Translations under genes and position numbers: made by a program
Notes under the pieces: generated by a model
Database searches by the model: none
What the model was told of the DNA's origin: nothing
Seen by the model: the letters and a program-made list of their open reading frames with translations, nothing else
From: Hypsibius dujardini
Lineage: Eukaryota > Tardigrada > Eutardigrada > Parachela > Hypsibiidae
Assembly: GCA_001579985.1 (NCBI GenBank)
Contig: LRSR01006676.1
Span: forward strand, 1 to 38,853
Length of the DNA: 38,853 nucleotides
Direction: 5' to 3'
Shown here: positions 23,001 through 34,602 of the stretch, piece after piece
Numbering within the stretch: the stretch's first letter is position 1
How the letters are laid out: every line of letters starts with the position of its first letter

Positions 23001-26000
23001 GAACTTGTGAAAGCAATGCTAATCTTTCGCGAAAACAATATTATATTGAAAGTCATAAATAATATTTGTGTTGCTAGTCGTTAAGACAAAAAACGAACGG
23101 TCGAATCGTACCGTTAGGGTTTCCTCAATTTTGTATGGAACGGCTTACTGGTTATCGACAAATTTTTAAAACTTTTTATCTTGTAAAGAAGCGCAGAATC
23201 TTTGTTTTATTGAGCGGAACATATTCTTAGAAGATTCTAACAGCACTTGTGCATGAAGTATGTTCATAAATTTTCTGTGCTAAACTTCAGCTGCCAGATT
23301 ATGGCCGAACTTGACGAGTAAAAAAATACTCGTTTTAGAAAAAAGTATCTGCAGCCAACACTTTTTTGTGAAATATTTTTAAAATCACATCCATGTCAAA
23401 CTATACTCACATAGCAATCAGACATCATAAGAATTTATTGGTTCTGGCCACTAATAAATTTTCCAGACCCATTCAAATTCGAGCAAATATAAGCGTTAGA
23501 CTCTAAATAAATAACTATTGTGACTATAAAATAAGTATAAATAACTAACTAACTAAACAATTAAATAATTCTAAACTACAATTGTAAACGGCAAATAAGT
23601 AAATGCTAAATGCCGTCAATATAATACTTACATGTTCACCAAAAGTCATATTCAATTTGGTAGCTTCGATCTGAAACGGAAGTGTAAACTCGCAGTTAGG
23701 TCTCTTGTCATAGACAACCATTCGCGAAGCCAGATACGCCGATCGACATCGACTATTATTTCACAAGTTGCCTCACCAGAATTTTGCGCAGACCCAATGG
23801 CATTCCAGCATATAGCATCACTGTATCAAAGATTATAGTGACTGAGACTGCACTTTCACATTAATAGGGCTAAACAATCTCATTCCATATACAGTATACG
23901 GCTGAAGGTGTTTTTGGCAAAATATGTCTTGCAAGTCTCACACACCTCGGCTTCTGAGGGTCCAGTCGCGGAGGATCGGCTGTAATTGCTGCGAGACGTT
24001 AACAGAGGTGCTGGTAAACTCGTGGCGCGTAATCAGCACTCCGCAAAGGGCGGGCATCCGCGACAGCAGCAACAGCGAATAAAACTCATACGCGGCGCTG
24101 CTGGTGTCGTACAACAGGAACGTCCTTGTCCAGTTTAGTTTCTTAAACAGGGCGCATTCAATGATCTGCGGAGCGGGAGTAAATGGAGATGTGGTCACGA
24201 AACTGGGAAAGATGGCTCGGTCGGCGATGTTCTCGGTGTAATCCTTGCTGCGACGAACAGACGAGGTGAGTGATCATTCTGTTTCACCCAGTGAGTCAAT
24301 AGCTTTCTCTAGAATTTTGACGTACCTCGTGATTAGAAGGATGTCCCATCCAGTAGCTAAATGACTTAAGAAGCGACTTTCCCAGCATCCTAGGCATTGG
24401 GTCAAAACTAAATTGTACTGCGTGCTAAAAAATGGGTATTTACCGAATTCGGAAATGCTTTTGAAACAAATTTTGCCCACGCCCACGCGTTCAGAGTGCA
24501 CACATTAAGGAAAAAATGTAAACTCCAGTTTCTTTCTACATCTGTGGGCTACAAAATGTGTGTTCATAGACAAGTCCTAAACCTTGTTGCGACCTTGCTG
24601 TGTAATGTGTTGTGGACTCCGGTGGAAATTGTCCGTGGCCCAGCGCAGTTTGGAATATTATTATTTATTCGCGTGAAACTCCAAAAAACCTCCCTTCACG
24701 GTATGCTTCCTCTTATAGAAAAAATTGAAACAGCTATTGTTAATGTCTGATACTAAGCCACCTTGAGCCACAAACTCAATTCGATTGCACATTTGGTTTT
24801 TATGAACGGTCCAATCTTGATGACTCCTCAAATTTGCATAAACCGTGATATCTCTATTTCCATTCCTTGCGATTAAATTAATCTTTTTGCATGTTTTAAT
24901 ATCTTCCTAATATATTTTGTATGACAGCCCAGCACCTTAGGAACAGACTGATATTAAAATGGTTTTAAGCATATATACCACACGGAAAAGCTAAGCACAG
25001 CGAAGCGAAAGCATTTTTAATAAAGTATTTTTAATGACAAAATTTTAACGAATTTTAATGAGGTTATTGGGCCCTGTATCTCGTAAAGGCACTCGTCCCA
25101 TGAAAAAGTTTTTGCTGCATTATTGTGGCGGGTTATCCAAAATAGGTTTTGGTTTTTCGGAACGAATTTTTTGGTAGCAAATGAGGGTGTGATCTGAACT
25201 ATTATTAAAATCAGTTCTGCCATTGGTTTTTGTTCTGGAATTTTTTGGGGTGTGGATTAAATTTTTAGGTCTGTAGTGGATGCTTACATGGACCGGCGTT
25301 GTAGCAAAAAAAATTGAAGCAGTGAGATCAGTGGTGACTGAGAAATGACGGTTTTAAATTTGTCTCAAAAGCATTCCCATACCCGGTAACAGCTGTACCT
25401 AGGTTACTTTTTGCTTTTTGAGTCGCTTTTTGAGTCGCTTTTTGGTTTTTGGCAAGCCGTGTGGGATATCTGATTTATCATTTTTTTGCAAGGTGCCGTT
25501 GACCGGTTTTTTGAAAACAATAGAAGTGGTCCGTAATTAATTGAAATAGGCATTAATAGGCACTTCAGCCAGTGCTTAAAATAACGCTTCATATTATCGG
25601 AAATGTGAGACTTTTAAATTAAAACTTGGTTCTTTATATCCAAAGAGGGGCAAGGTTAAAAATACTAAAACCCGATGAGTTTTCCGATAGGGATCTCAAT
25701 ATTCGGAGGGTTTCAAGAAAGATTAATTTTGCAGTAAGATTGACTAAGAACATGAAACAAACCCCACCCACATTAAGTCGGCTGATTGGCTGATTGACGT
25801 TATTATTTACGGAATTTCGATATATGGCTATTCCAGTGAAATACGGCCGTTGATATGTTGATTTCTGCTAAAAATTCGCTTGCACTTGGAGCTAGCTTGG
25901 AATGGTCAGTGGACTTTATGTACCTGTCAGTCAACACTATCAAATAGGTATAAAAATGCTGGAATCCTTCATGTTATAGAAATGAATATATTCAAACCCA

Positions 26001-26418
26001 TAATTTTCTCTTAAATTAACTTATAATTTCAAGCAGTATTGCGCGCATTAAGATAGCGAAATTAGTCTTAGAAAACGACTTACAAACCTGGTGCGATGAT
26101 GACCGTGAGGACATCTTTACCGTACGGCCTTTTGTAGTACCATTTGGCCAGTTCAAAGTGAATGTTGTCGCGCAGGCTGAAGCAGTCTCTGAAGCTTGCC
26201 GGATATAAAAGCTCTCTGGTCCAGTTGATGTAGGAATACCTTTGGCGCACTGCGTCCAATCCGGTATCTAGAGCAGGCTCAAAATGGCTTAAGGAGGGTG
26301 CGTCTGACCAGCTAAAGAATCCTGGCGATATAACATGAACGCGTGGTTGAACGATACCAGCACAAACCACTAAGGGGAAATAAAGGAAGAAATGCAAAAA
26401 TTTGAAAACGCGGCCCAT
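20004..26418 (-). CDS. Receptor B2: natriuretic peptide receptor-like ectodomain with one TM helix, intact
   Basis: Paralogue of B1, also 496 residues. Exons: 26418-26088, 24389-24326, 24247-23946, 23820-23777, 23670-23632, 22402-22325, 21483-21331, 21254-21204, 20627-20445, 20344-20197 and 20101-20004. All 11 exons have the same lengths and phases as in B1 and contain no stops. The start is placed at 26418 to match B1; an in-frame ATG at 26460 would add 14 residues. It keeps the leader, APGC, 'MLYAGMPLGLRKIL', PPCGFDG and the TM helix, and ends with the same Tyr-Gly-Cys-Thr. Differences include loss of the NWT glycosylation site in exon 1 (Thr-Gly to Thr-Arg leaves NWT intact only if Thr is kept, which it is) and a Cys to Gly change in exon 6. 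Equal exon lengths beside indel-rich introns suggest selection for function. The possible donor TATG|GTATGG is at 20020/20019. Confidence 0.85.
21518..22240. mobile_element. 723-bp TIR element with 9-bp target duplication
   Basis: Lies in B2 intron 6. TAAAATTTA flanks both sides (21509-21517, 22241-22249). The ends share GG...TATTCGGCCGGA and continue inward as inverted repeats with CAAGTCACTATCCAG. Sub-terminal motifs are repeated two or three times near the left end. The matching B1 intron (8215-8331) has only the short uninterrupted sequence. An 8-9 base target is typical of hAT or P type elements, but the ends do not let me choose. No transposase recognised. Confidence 0.8.
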
Positions 26419-27275
26419 TTTGGAATTTTTCACACACGCTGCAAGACTCGTTGAAAGCACTGCTTATTCAAGTACATTTGAGATCGACAGAGATTCGGAC
26501 ATTCAATTTTACACATGGCCTTGGGTAGATATGCTATTGAATAATTAGTTGGAGAGAGCTATGCCCACAATCTTACAAAATCCTTTGCTATGCTCACAAC
26601 CCACGCAATCTTTTTAATTATAAATTTTTGTGTACACAACCTTTTTCGCCAATCGATATGCCAATATATAGGTACCGTTGAAAAAGCGGGAGCACTTATA
26701 GCGAAGTAGTTCGTCCTCGTCATCGCCGTGCACGTAGAAGGTCGTTTTGATCTTCTGTAAAGAAGAAACGCTCAATGATACATGTAGACCCTTATTTATG
26801 TAACAGTAAAAAATTCTAAGAACTTGTGGGAACGGCGTTCATTTCCCAGCATGAAACGAACAGACTACGAAAAGACATGAAGTTTGGCACGAACTTACGA
26901 AGTTCGTTTCTTAAACATGTGTCGAAAGGGGTTCCTAGCTATCGACTTTCACACTTTTCCCGAAAAAAACTTCTTTAAACCAAAATATACACGCGTCACT
27001 GTGACAATGACTTGTTCAGGTTCCTTACACGTTGAAACCCAACTCCTCAAGTATGGGCCAGGGGTACGCAGAGGCATATGCATTTTTTAAAATCCAGTCG
27101 AAATTGGTGGCTTATTCCTGTCCATTTTACATTTGGTGGGTCACCTGGCTCCAAGAATATTTTTCAAAACTAAATGTATAGCATCGAATTCAACACTATG
27201 TATAGCGGATCCAATATGAGCTTTAAACATGAACGCAAATGTAAGAAAAAAAAATTCAAAAATGATCTAAAATTA

Positions 27276-28212
27276 CCATGTGCGGGAATACTTTTGGCAC
27301 TGGCCTTCGCAAGCCCTTGCCTGAACTGTGTGTGTGCTATTGACAAAATATTTTCTGCACTAGAAAGCCCACTTTGATGGCTATCCGAATCACTTTCAAA
27401 ATCGAAATTCGGGTTGTTATATCAGAAGTTGTTTCGGAAAACCCAAGAACCAGCACTGTTATAATTTGTCCCATGGACCGTATTTCAGATCTCCGTCAAC
27501 TTTAAAGCAAATCTAAAAAACTAAAACGGCAAACTATAGATCTATGTCAGTGTACTGTACAAAAAAAAAATCAGAAATATTCAATCAATCGTGCACCACT
27601 AAATTGAGGGAGACCTTTAAAAAAAATGTAAACATTTTCAGACAAATGGTCTGAATGGTGTACGGGTCTGGGTCTACGCTAATAACTTTTTCAGTTGTTA
27701 TGCGATTGTGATAATTTTAATCACATTAAAGAGCCCAATTATTGCACCCCCTTTTTTATTAAAAAATATTGATTGTTGTTGCATTTCGGGTTTCCAGTTT
27801 TGATCTAAAGAACTAGCTGAACTTGACCCTGCGACGTTTTCTTTTTTCTTAAAACCAAAGTTGCCGTCAAATTGATTTTTTTTTTTGCGTGAGATAGCCC
27901 AATCAAAGTACTACAACATACGTGTTAAAACTTTTTGTTGCTCACGCTTTGCTTTGAGAAATGCGAACCAGTTTTGATCTGGGTCAGCGAACTTGGCAAA
28001 ATCTGCCATTACCCAGGCCAAAATTAATTTTTAGGTGCTGCCACAAACCAATGCATAACACCTGTCCTGCTCCTGCCCCAACGTCGAACCGAGCAAATGT
28101 TTCACAGATCTATAGGTCTTCTTTCGAAATAAAGCATACATTTTTTTTATCAGTTCATATAGGGTTACATTCAGCAATTTTAGTGTAGTGCCAAAAGTAT
28201 TCCCGCACCCGG
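27276..28212. mobile_element. 937-bp Tc1-like TIR element between A3 and B2
   Basis: The ends read CC(A/G)(T/G)GTGCGGGAATACTTTT and continue with GGCACT, giving about 28 inverted bases. TA flanks both ends (27274-27275, 28213-28214). The left copy of the block is uninterrupted at this place (about 15890-15902). Weakly coding-looking minus-strand sequence near 28031-28234 could be a decayed Tc1 transposase, but I recognise no catalytic motif. Confidence 0.82.
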
Positions 28213-28278
28213 TAGTGATAAACAGATTATTCAAAATATCCTGAAACTCTTACGAAATACATATTTTTCCATTCTGTC

Positions 28279-31200
28279 CTACCATAGGATCATCCGTGTG
28301 ATCGTTGCCAAGCAAACGGCGAATGATAAACCAAGTCCCAAAGCCAAGTTGTAGAGTTTGGTTTCTAGTAAACACAAGATTGGCTTCTTAAGGGTAACAA
28401 AATTTCCATACCGTATTTATTAATTTGAAGCAAATTATCCCCATCCCTCTACGTTGTAGTATACCGGTTCCGAGACATTCTAAGGAAAGCTGATCAAAAC
28501 CACACGGTGGCTCATTTAATGGCAGTGAGTGGCCATCAAACCACTTGGCATTTGGAACCCGTTCCCATAAAAAGCGGTCGTCCGATGGCTTTGCAGTTGA
28601 AATAAAGAAAGGCTGCGTAAAAAAAACCATAACTTTTACGGTAGTGTCATGCATTAGCGGCGTAGGATAAGTCATTTTGCGCCAGCGAGAGGGATGATAA
28701 CGCGGACCCACTTAAAAGATCCCGAAGAAAGTTAAAAATTGGCCACATGTCGGTTCTCAATTAGTCCGCCTGTCAGCATGTGAATTGACCCAATGTAAAA
28801 GTTGAATGCACGGTTTAATAACTGATCTGCTGTGCGTTTCCCGCTGGGCGGTCCGTCTGACCATCCAAGAGGTTTGACTGCATGGATGGCCTGGTGAACG
28901 ATATAATTGGTTATTCACAAAATTGCCATCGATATTTTCGAGTAAACGAAAATTAGACATGTCGAGAAAGTTATTAACTAATTCTTCTACGAGAATGGAG
29001 GTCGACATTGCTCTTACTTCGGCCATGAGTTCCACAGCGGTATGCCCGGCGAACAGGATCGGCAGTATCTGCACAACGTACTAGAAATTCTTTACTGAGC
29101 TTACACCGTAAACCAGGCCTGATTTTGGGAAGCAGTAACACCGATAAGAACATACCAAATCGTTCTGAAACGCGCTAATATTGTATTGCGCCATAGTGAT
29201 TGTGTGCCATTCAAAAGCCAAACGATGCATCGCAGGAATGTTATACGCTAGCCCCGGTGTGTCATTCAGAATAATCAGAATGACCGTACGGTAAGCGGAG
29301 CGGACCACCTGAACGAATAACCATTTCGTCAGTTTTCAGGCTACCGGTAGGATAGTTAACAGCCAGCGACGGTACCTGATCATTGCCCTAATAATAGTGT
29401 GAGACACACGCCCTTCATAAGCTCTCACAGCTCAAAAGGAGGTTGGAATTCTACCTGTTAGAAAAGCAAAATTTACACTCCGAGTGTAAAAAACATACTT
29501 TTTACCTTAACGCAGGTAGAAAAATACCCTCAAATGTCCTGGACGGTGTAACTGCCTTCCGGTTCAGAAGTTTTTCATTCTTTACGTGTATTAAATGCCA
29601 CAAAAGTCAAAATTTTCCTTAAGGAAAGGATTTTATTCTTCTGTACAAACTCACCAGTCAAGAACGTAACGGGCAATTTTTTTCCAGCACACCTGCGCAG
29701 TGCATTGCGCAGGGCTTAACGCTCTCAACAGGAAACTGGTCAAAATAAAATAAATTTATTTCACTGTTGCGCTTTTTATTTCGGACTTTCTGATGGACAT
29801 TGATAATTTTTTGGGTGAACCAAGGATAATATGTGTATCCCAAGCCCTTCAGTGTCTCATGAAACAGGAAAGCAGGGAGGATTTGTTGCCCCACCGCACT
29901 GTTTTTGATGACGGCTGGAAGACGTTATTGCTAATCGTTTCGATGACAAGGTTTACGGCAGCAATGTGACGACGAGGACGACAGGGACTTGTCTAACGGT
30001 AAATAATATTTTTTTGGTTTCATTTTGGCATGCATTTCTTTAGTCGTAATGGTTCACGGAGCTTTGAAGCAAAGGAATAACGTAGCAGAATTTATACAGT
30101 ATATAACGGATTCACTTGATTGATTGATTGACTTTTACAGATTTATTGCAAGCGAGACGGTGGACCTTTGTAAGAGGATTTTTTCTCACAGATGTGCTGG
30201 AACACGTCACCCAAGACAATGGCACGGGATCCACGCTCGCTTACAGAACGCTTTTCACCTTAATTAGTAGATCGACAAAAACGCCGACGACGACGACGAC
30301 TGATGCATGAAGCGCCACAACTGTTTCTCACTGGAAATGTGAAACCGCAATGTTTTTGACTGCCAAATTCAGTTTGGAAAAAACGTTTTAAAAAGTGAGA
30401 TTGGTGCTGGTGCTGCCAAGTAGTCCGTAATTTTCACACGGGGCTGCAATTTTCCCTTCTTCGGTATTCGAATGGTCAGTGGCCCGAAATGTCTATGGGA
30501 AAGCCGTTACATTTTACAATCAGAAGCTCATTTAACGCAGTTTCTAGTATTGAATTTTTAGCTGACGAATTTCGATATTTACGGAGGGGAGAACGAATCC
30601 CTATATGCAAGCTATATTCTCGAGAGCAGAATTAGTTTGGGTGAACGTTAAGACCGCTTAAAAATGATCTTTTAGTGGACAAAGGGATAAGGCGCTTGCT
30701 TCAAAACTTAATCACAAAATTCGGTCTGCTATTCCTGATCATTTAAGGATTTAAATCTCTGCATACACTTCCTAAATTTACCAGTCACATTCGATTTCCC
30801 GAGCGAGTTTGGGATTGTTTTGTTCGTGATTTTTTGATTTGATATTCTCAAAGCATCTAGGATCATATTTAAAAAATATGTTTTATGAAAATCATTCCAA
30901 GAAAGAAGAAATTCACTTTTGCTAACACTTGGGAGGTTGGTACATTAGCGCACGCAATATCCAAACAATTTTTCGTTCTGCCACTCACAAAATTTGGGTT
31001 GTTGATTACGTGGCAATACAATTGAAATTTTGGAGTTTGGACTTGCAAGAGCGGAATGATGATTTTGTAACTATTAGGAATCAGTTACAGCGCTGCCAAA
31101 TGTTTCTGCATGTAGTTACTTCGTACCGGCAACATGCTGCAACCGAATCAAGCAATCAACCGCAGGACCCATAACAAAGTCAATAGCGCAAAGGATCCCA

Positions 31201-33886
31201 TGTATCCGTTAAATTCGCCATGGCATGGCTCCTTCCCCGTGAAGTTGGAAAAAGAAAATAGCATTTGTTCGGTTCCTTGGATTACAGGTTGCTCCGGGAT
31301 CGAGCAAAATTCCAGCGTATCGAATTATCGAAATGCATAACTGCGCATCTCCACAGAAATGTGTACTCAGTAACATTTAAAAAAAGCCCATATGGAGTAG
31401 ATTCCAGACGCGCATTTGACAGAGAAATAGACGGCTTTATTCGAGTTTCTTTCGAATGTTCCCGGAAATCGTGAAACAGGGAGCGAAAAAAATGCAAATA
31501 ATTTAATTGACTAGCAAGACCAGCAAATTGCTTGATTGGATTCAATCAGTAGAGAAACTGCCCAATGATTAGTATTCCACTAATGCTGATTCATTCGGCA
31601 GCTTCCCTAATCTAGCAATGTTTTGCTAGGCCTGGTACTACCCGTATGCCCAAAACACCTGGTTACCAGAAAGATAATTATTAGATGGCCCCGGGAATTC
31701 AAAGTATTTCGACAACATACTATTAACATCACGAAGTTTAGAAAGTTCTTGGATGTTTGACCTAGTATACGCAATCACTAATCGCGAGCAGATGCTGGAC
31801 CACAAAAACCTCAAATCTGATGCAAAACGCGGAGTCTTGGAAAGCCTTGAAATCCAAAGGACCCCTGATAGAATGACACCCCCTACCATTATAAATGTTA
31901 AAATGATTATGGCTGAACCAGTTTATGCAGAAATGAACGTCATATGACACGATTATACGCACAATTAAAATAGGGATCATGGTAAAAGGTTATTACTCGT
32001 ACTACAGTAACGGTCAGTGTCACAATTGCCAACCTGATTGCTGAACAGAATCACAGAGGATCAGGTGCCCCTCCCCGTCATGGGGGAAATTATTCCAATA
32101 CTTTCATTTTCATCGTTTGTCATGTTCAGTTTTGTCGCTTTTATCTGTAAAACAGCAAAGCATTTGCAGAAAATCTTGGATGTCAAGGACATTCACCGTC
32201 ACATTATAAGAGAAACAAACTAATTGCCCTGTTTTACCAAAATTTTACGCAAGCTAACCGACCTTCAGCATACAACAACACTGCAAACCAAAAATAAAGT
32301 GAATTATCGGACGGATGTTGGATAAAAATGTTATAATATTTGTCCCATTTCTTTTAACAAGCTTCAAAGCACTAGAATGACGGATTGACCCTCCTGGAAA
32401 GGGGATAGTAAGTTTGCTTAAGAGTCCAGAAATGGCGCCCAATCAGTTCCCCAGCCCCGTAAGCCTTACGAACAAGTTCTGGAGGGGGCAGCGACCTAAC
32501 TGTCAATCCGCCCCTGAACGAGCACCATTGCAATTGATGTGGCAGATTGAGATCGACTGAGAAAAGATGGTAAGCCTGTTGACCCGTTGGTCAAGGGGTC
32601 TCTCCCACTTCTTAGTCCACCGAGGGTAAGCTTCGACGTGTGGAAAGCATCATACTATAGGTTCGCTGGTAGGGTGGAGGCGGCAGGGACCCGGTCAGGC
32701 CAAGGGTCTGTACGCCAGGGATTAAGAAGCCCCTCAGACCTTTGCTGTGGAGACTGAAATCCCGTAAAATTGGCTGGAGTTGCTCCGATACGTTAGAGTA
32801 GCTACTGGTGAACTGCTGTCGCGTTAACTGCACCCCACAATGGGAGGGAATACGGACGGGTAGTAACTGCGCATGGAACGCCGCAAAGGAATCGCTATTA
32901 GGGTCGTACAGCAGGTAAGCCTTCGTCTAGTTCTGCTAGGTGAGTAGTGCACAGTAGACAATCTGAGGCGCAGGGGTGGAGGGTGATGTGGTCACATAAC
33001 TGGGAAAGACTTCACGGTCGACAATGTTCTCTGTATAGTCCAAGCTGAAGTTTGAAACGGTGCGGTGAATTTCGTTTTGTTTGTGGAGGAAAATTGCACA
33101 CAAGAACCCATAAACTTGCCTAGTTATTGGTAGGGTATCCCATCCAGTGACTAATTTGCTAAGGTATCGACTCTCAAAACAACCTATGTAGCAACAGGAA
33201 CATTTAAACTAGCGGTACCATACCAAGCTAAGGAACAAATGATTCTGCAGATTGTGTGTGGGAACCAAACGGCCATAAGATCGCAGAAAAAGCAAAAGTT
33301 TGCTTCTGCCCGGGATCGAAGCGGCGATTTATCGCACCAAAAGCAAGCAGAGTTTCATGCTCCTCAGTCACAACAGCTGATTATTACTTAGGGCAGTATA
33401 AACGATCGTCTCTTCTCTTGATACGTCAGAGGTTTATCACACGTGACAAACGTTGTGGGAAAGGTCTTCAGTTGAAATGAAAGTTGAAATGAAACGGTAC
33501 TTCATGCCACACGAATAGACCTCAGAGTCTCTGACCTACCCACCTGGTGCGACGATGACGGTGAGGACTTCTTTGCCATACCTTCTGGTGTAGTACCATT
33601 TCGCCACTTCGTACTGAATATTCTCACGAAGGCTAGAGCAGTCTACGAAGCTGGACTGTTCCAAAATCTCTCCGGTCCAGTTGGTATGCGGGTACTTGCG
33701 GCGGACTGCGTCAATTCCGGTCTTGAGATCGGGTTCGAAATGGTTCAGCGAGGGCGAATTGAACCAGCCGAAGAAACCCGGCGATATAATGTACACACTT
33801 CGCTGAATGCTGTCGCAAAAGATTAACGGCAGGTGCAAGGCAAACTACCAATAGCTTAGCGAACGGACTGTTTTTGATAAACTCAT
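28279..33886 (-). pseudogene. Receptor A3: A-type receptor with multiple disabling lesions
   Basis: All 11 exons can be found: 33886-33544, 33183-33120, 33044-32740, 32280-32238, 32144-32106, about 29459-29381, 29308-29156, 29068-29018, 28890-28712, 28612-28465 and 28364-28279. Lesions: an in-frame TAG at 33845-33847 in the leader; two TAGs in exon 3 (32936-32938 and 32927-32929, the second where relatives have Trp of NWT); a one-base deletion in exon 4; a lost donor (GA for GT) after exon 5; a degenerate exon 6; and a net 4-base deletion in exon 9. Exons 7, 8, 10 and 11 are open, with PPCGFDQ and a TM helix followed directly by TGG TAG. Intron 2 starts with GC, not GT. Intron 5 is 2.6 kb, against 65 bases in A1. 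Confidence 0.88.
29460..32105. other. 2.6-kb insertion-like DNA in A3 intron 5
   Basis: The same intron is 65 bases in A1 (781 to 715), so most of this is inserted or rearranged DNA. It has several short open frames: 29658-29894 minus (78 codons), 30929-31174 plus and 31282-31545 minus. None resembles a protein I recognise. A GACGAC run lies near 30285-30300. I found no terminal repeats that would define one element. Confidence 0.45.
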
Positions 33887-34403
33887 TTTCTTGTAATTTA
33901 AAAAAATCGGTTAAAATTTTGGCTGGATCATCACGGCATAATCCAGAATTTAAAATACGCCGCTCAGGTCTTGCGTTGTGTTACTAGACTTATCCCAAAT
34001 GTGGAGTCATAATTGACTCTCATAAAGACCCGTGTACAGACATCATGTTTGACGCACGAACTTAATTGATTCATCATTAATTTAGTCCGAAGCAGCGCAA
34101 GACAGTAGGAAAACGTGGCAGTTTGGCTTTTGTTTTGGCACCATTCATCAATTTTCCCGCGGTTTTCATGCGATTTGCTGCGTTTTGAAAGTCAGGTGTC
34201 AATCTTTTTTACATTGTTTGGATTATTTCACGCTTTTAAAGCAGTATGGGTCTATTAAAACGGTTCGGGTCAACGAATTGTACTTGACACTTGGACTTGG
34301 TTCGTAATAATTTATTCTGTCAATCGCCATGACAGCAGTATGGGTCTATGAATAAGGCACGACCAAATCTAAACTCGGCGGTCAACGCGCTCTCACACCA
34401 TGG
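33887..34403. other. Intergenic spacer between receptor array and CUB-like gene
   Basis: No exon, RNA gene or repeat recognised on either strand. It would contain the promoter of A3 and the end of the CUB-like gene transcript. Confidence 0.5.
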
Positions 34404-34409
34404 TTTATT
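34404..34409 (-). terminator. Candidate polyadenylation signal AATAAA
   Basis: Minus-strand AATAAA, 194 bases beyond the stop codon of the CUB-like gene. Another AATAAA-compatible site lies about 95 bases further on. No transcript end is visible from sequence, so this is positional inference. Confidence 0.4.
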
Positions 34410-34602
34410 GACCACATTACTTATAAACTTCGGAACGAATGGGAAAGAAAATTAAGCGCCAAGTTCTACCATTCCTCCAAAGTCAACCAAAAAACCAAGC
34501 CTTGAGGGGCTAAGAAGATGACCCTACAATGTAACTCGGAATTGTTTGTACTCTTGAACTTCAGTTCAGCGAAAAGTGCATATGAAGGAAGATAGCAAAT
34601 AT

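Larger units (their letters stand above)
17820..29342. repeat. Segmental duplication, right copy (unit B2 + A3 3' half)
   Basis: Diverged tandem copy of 4515-17711. Similarity starts at ATGACATTC(C/T)GCC and ends just beyond exon 7 of A3 at GTCAGTTTTCAGGCTA. Within it B2 is complete. Private insertions are at 21518-22240 and 27276-28212. Confidence 0.85.

Noticed and set aside
29658-29894. Minus-strand 78-codon open frame in A3 intron 5
   Set aside because: It looks somewhat protein-like, but there is no start context, no splice partner in phase and no family recognised. Left as part of the unexplained insertion.
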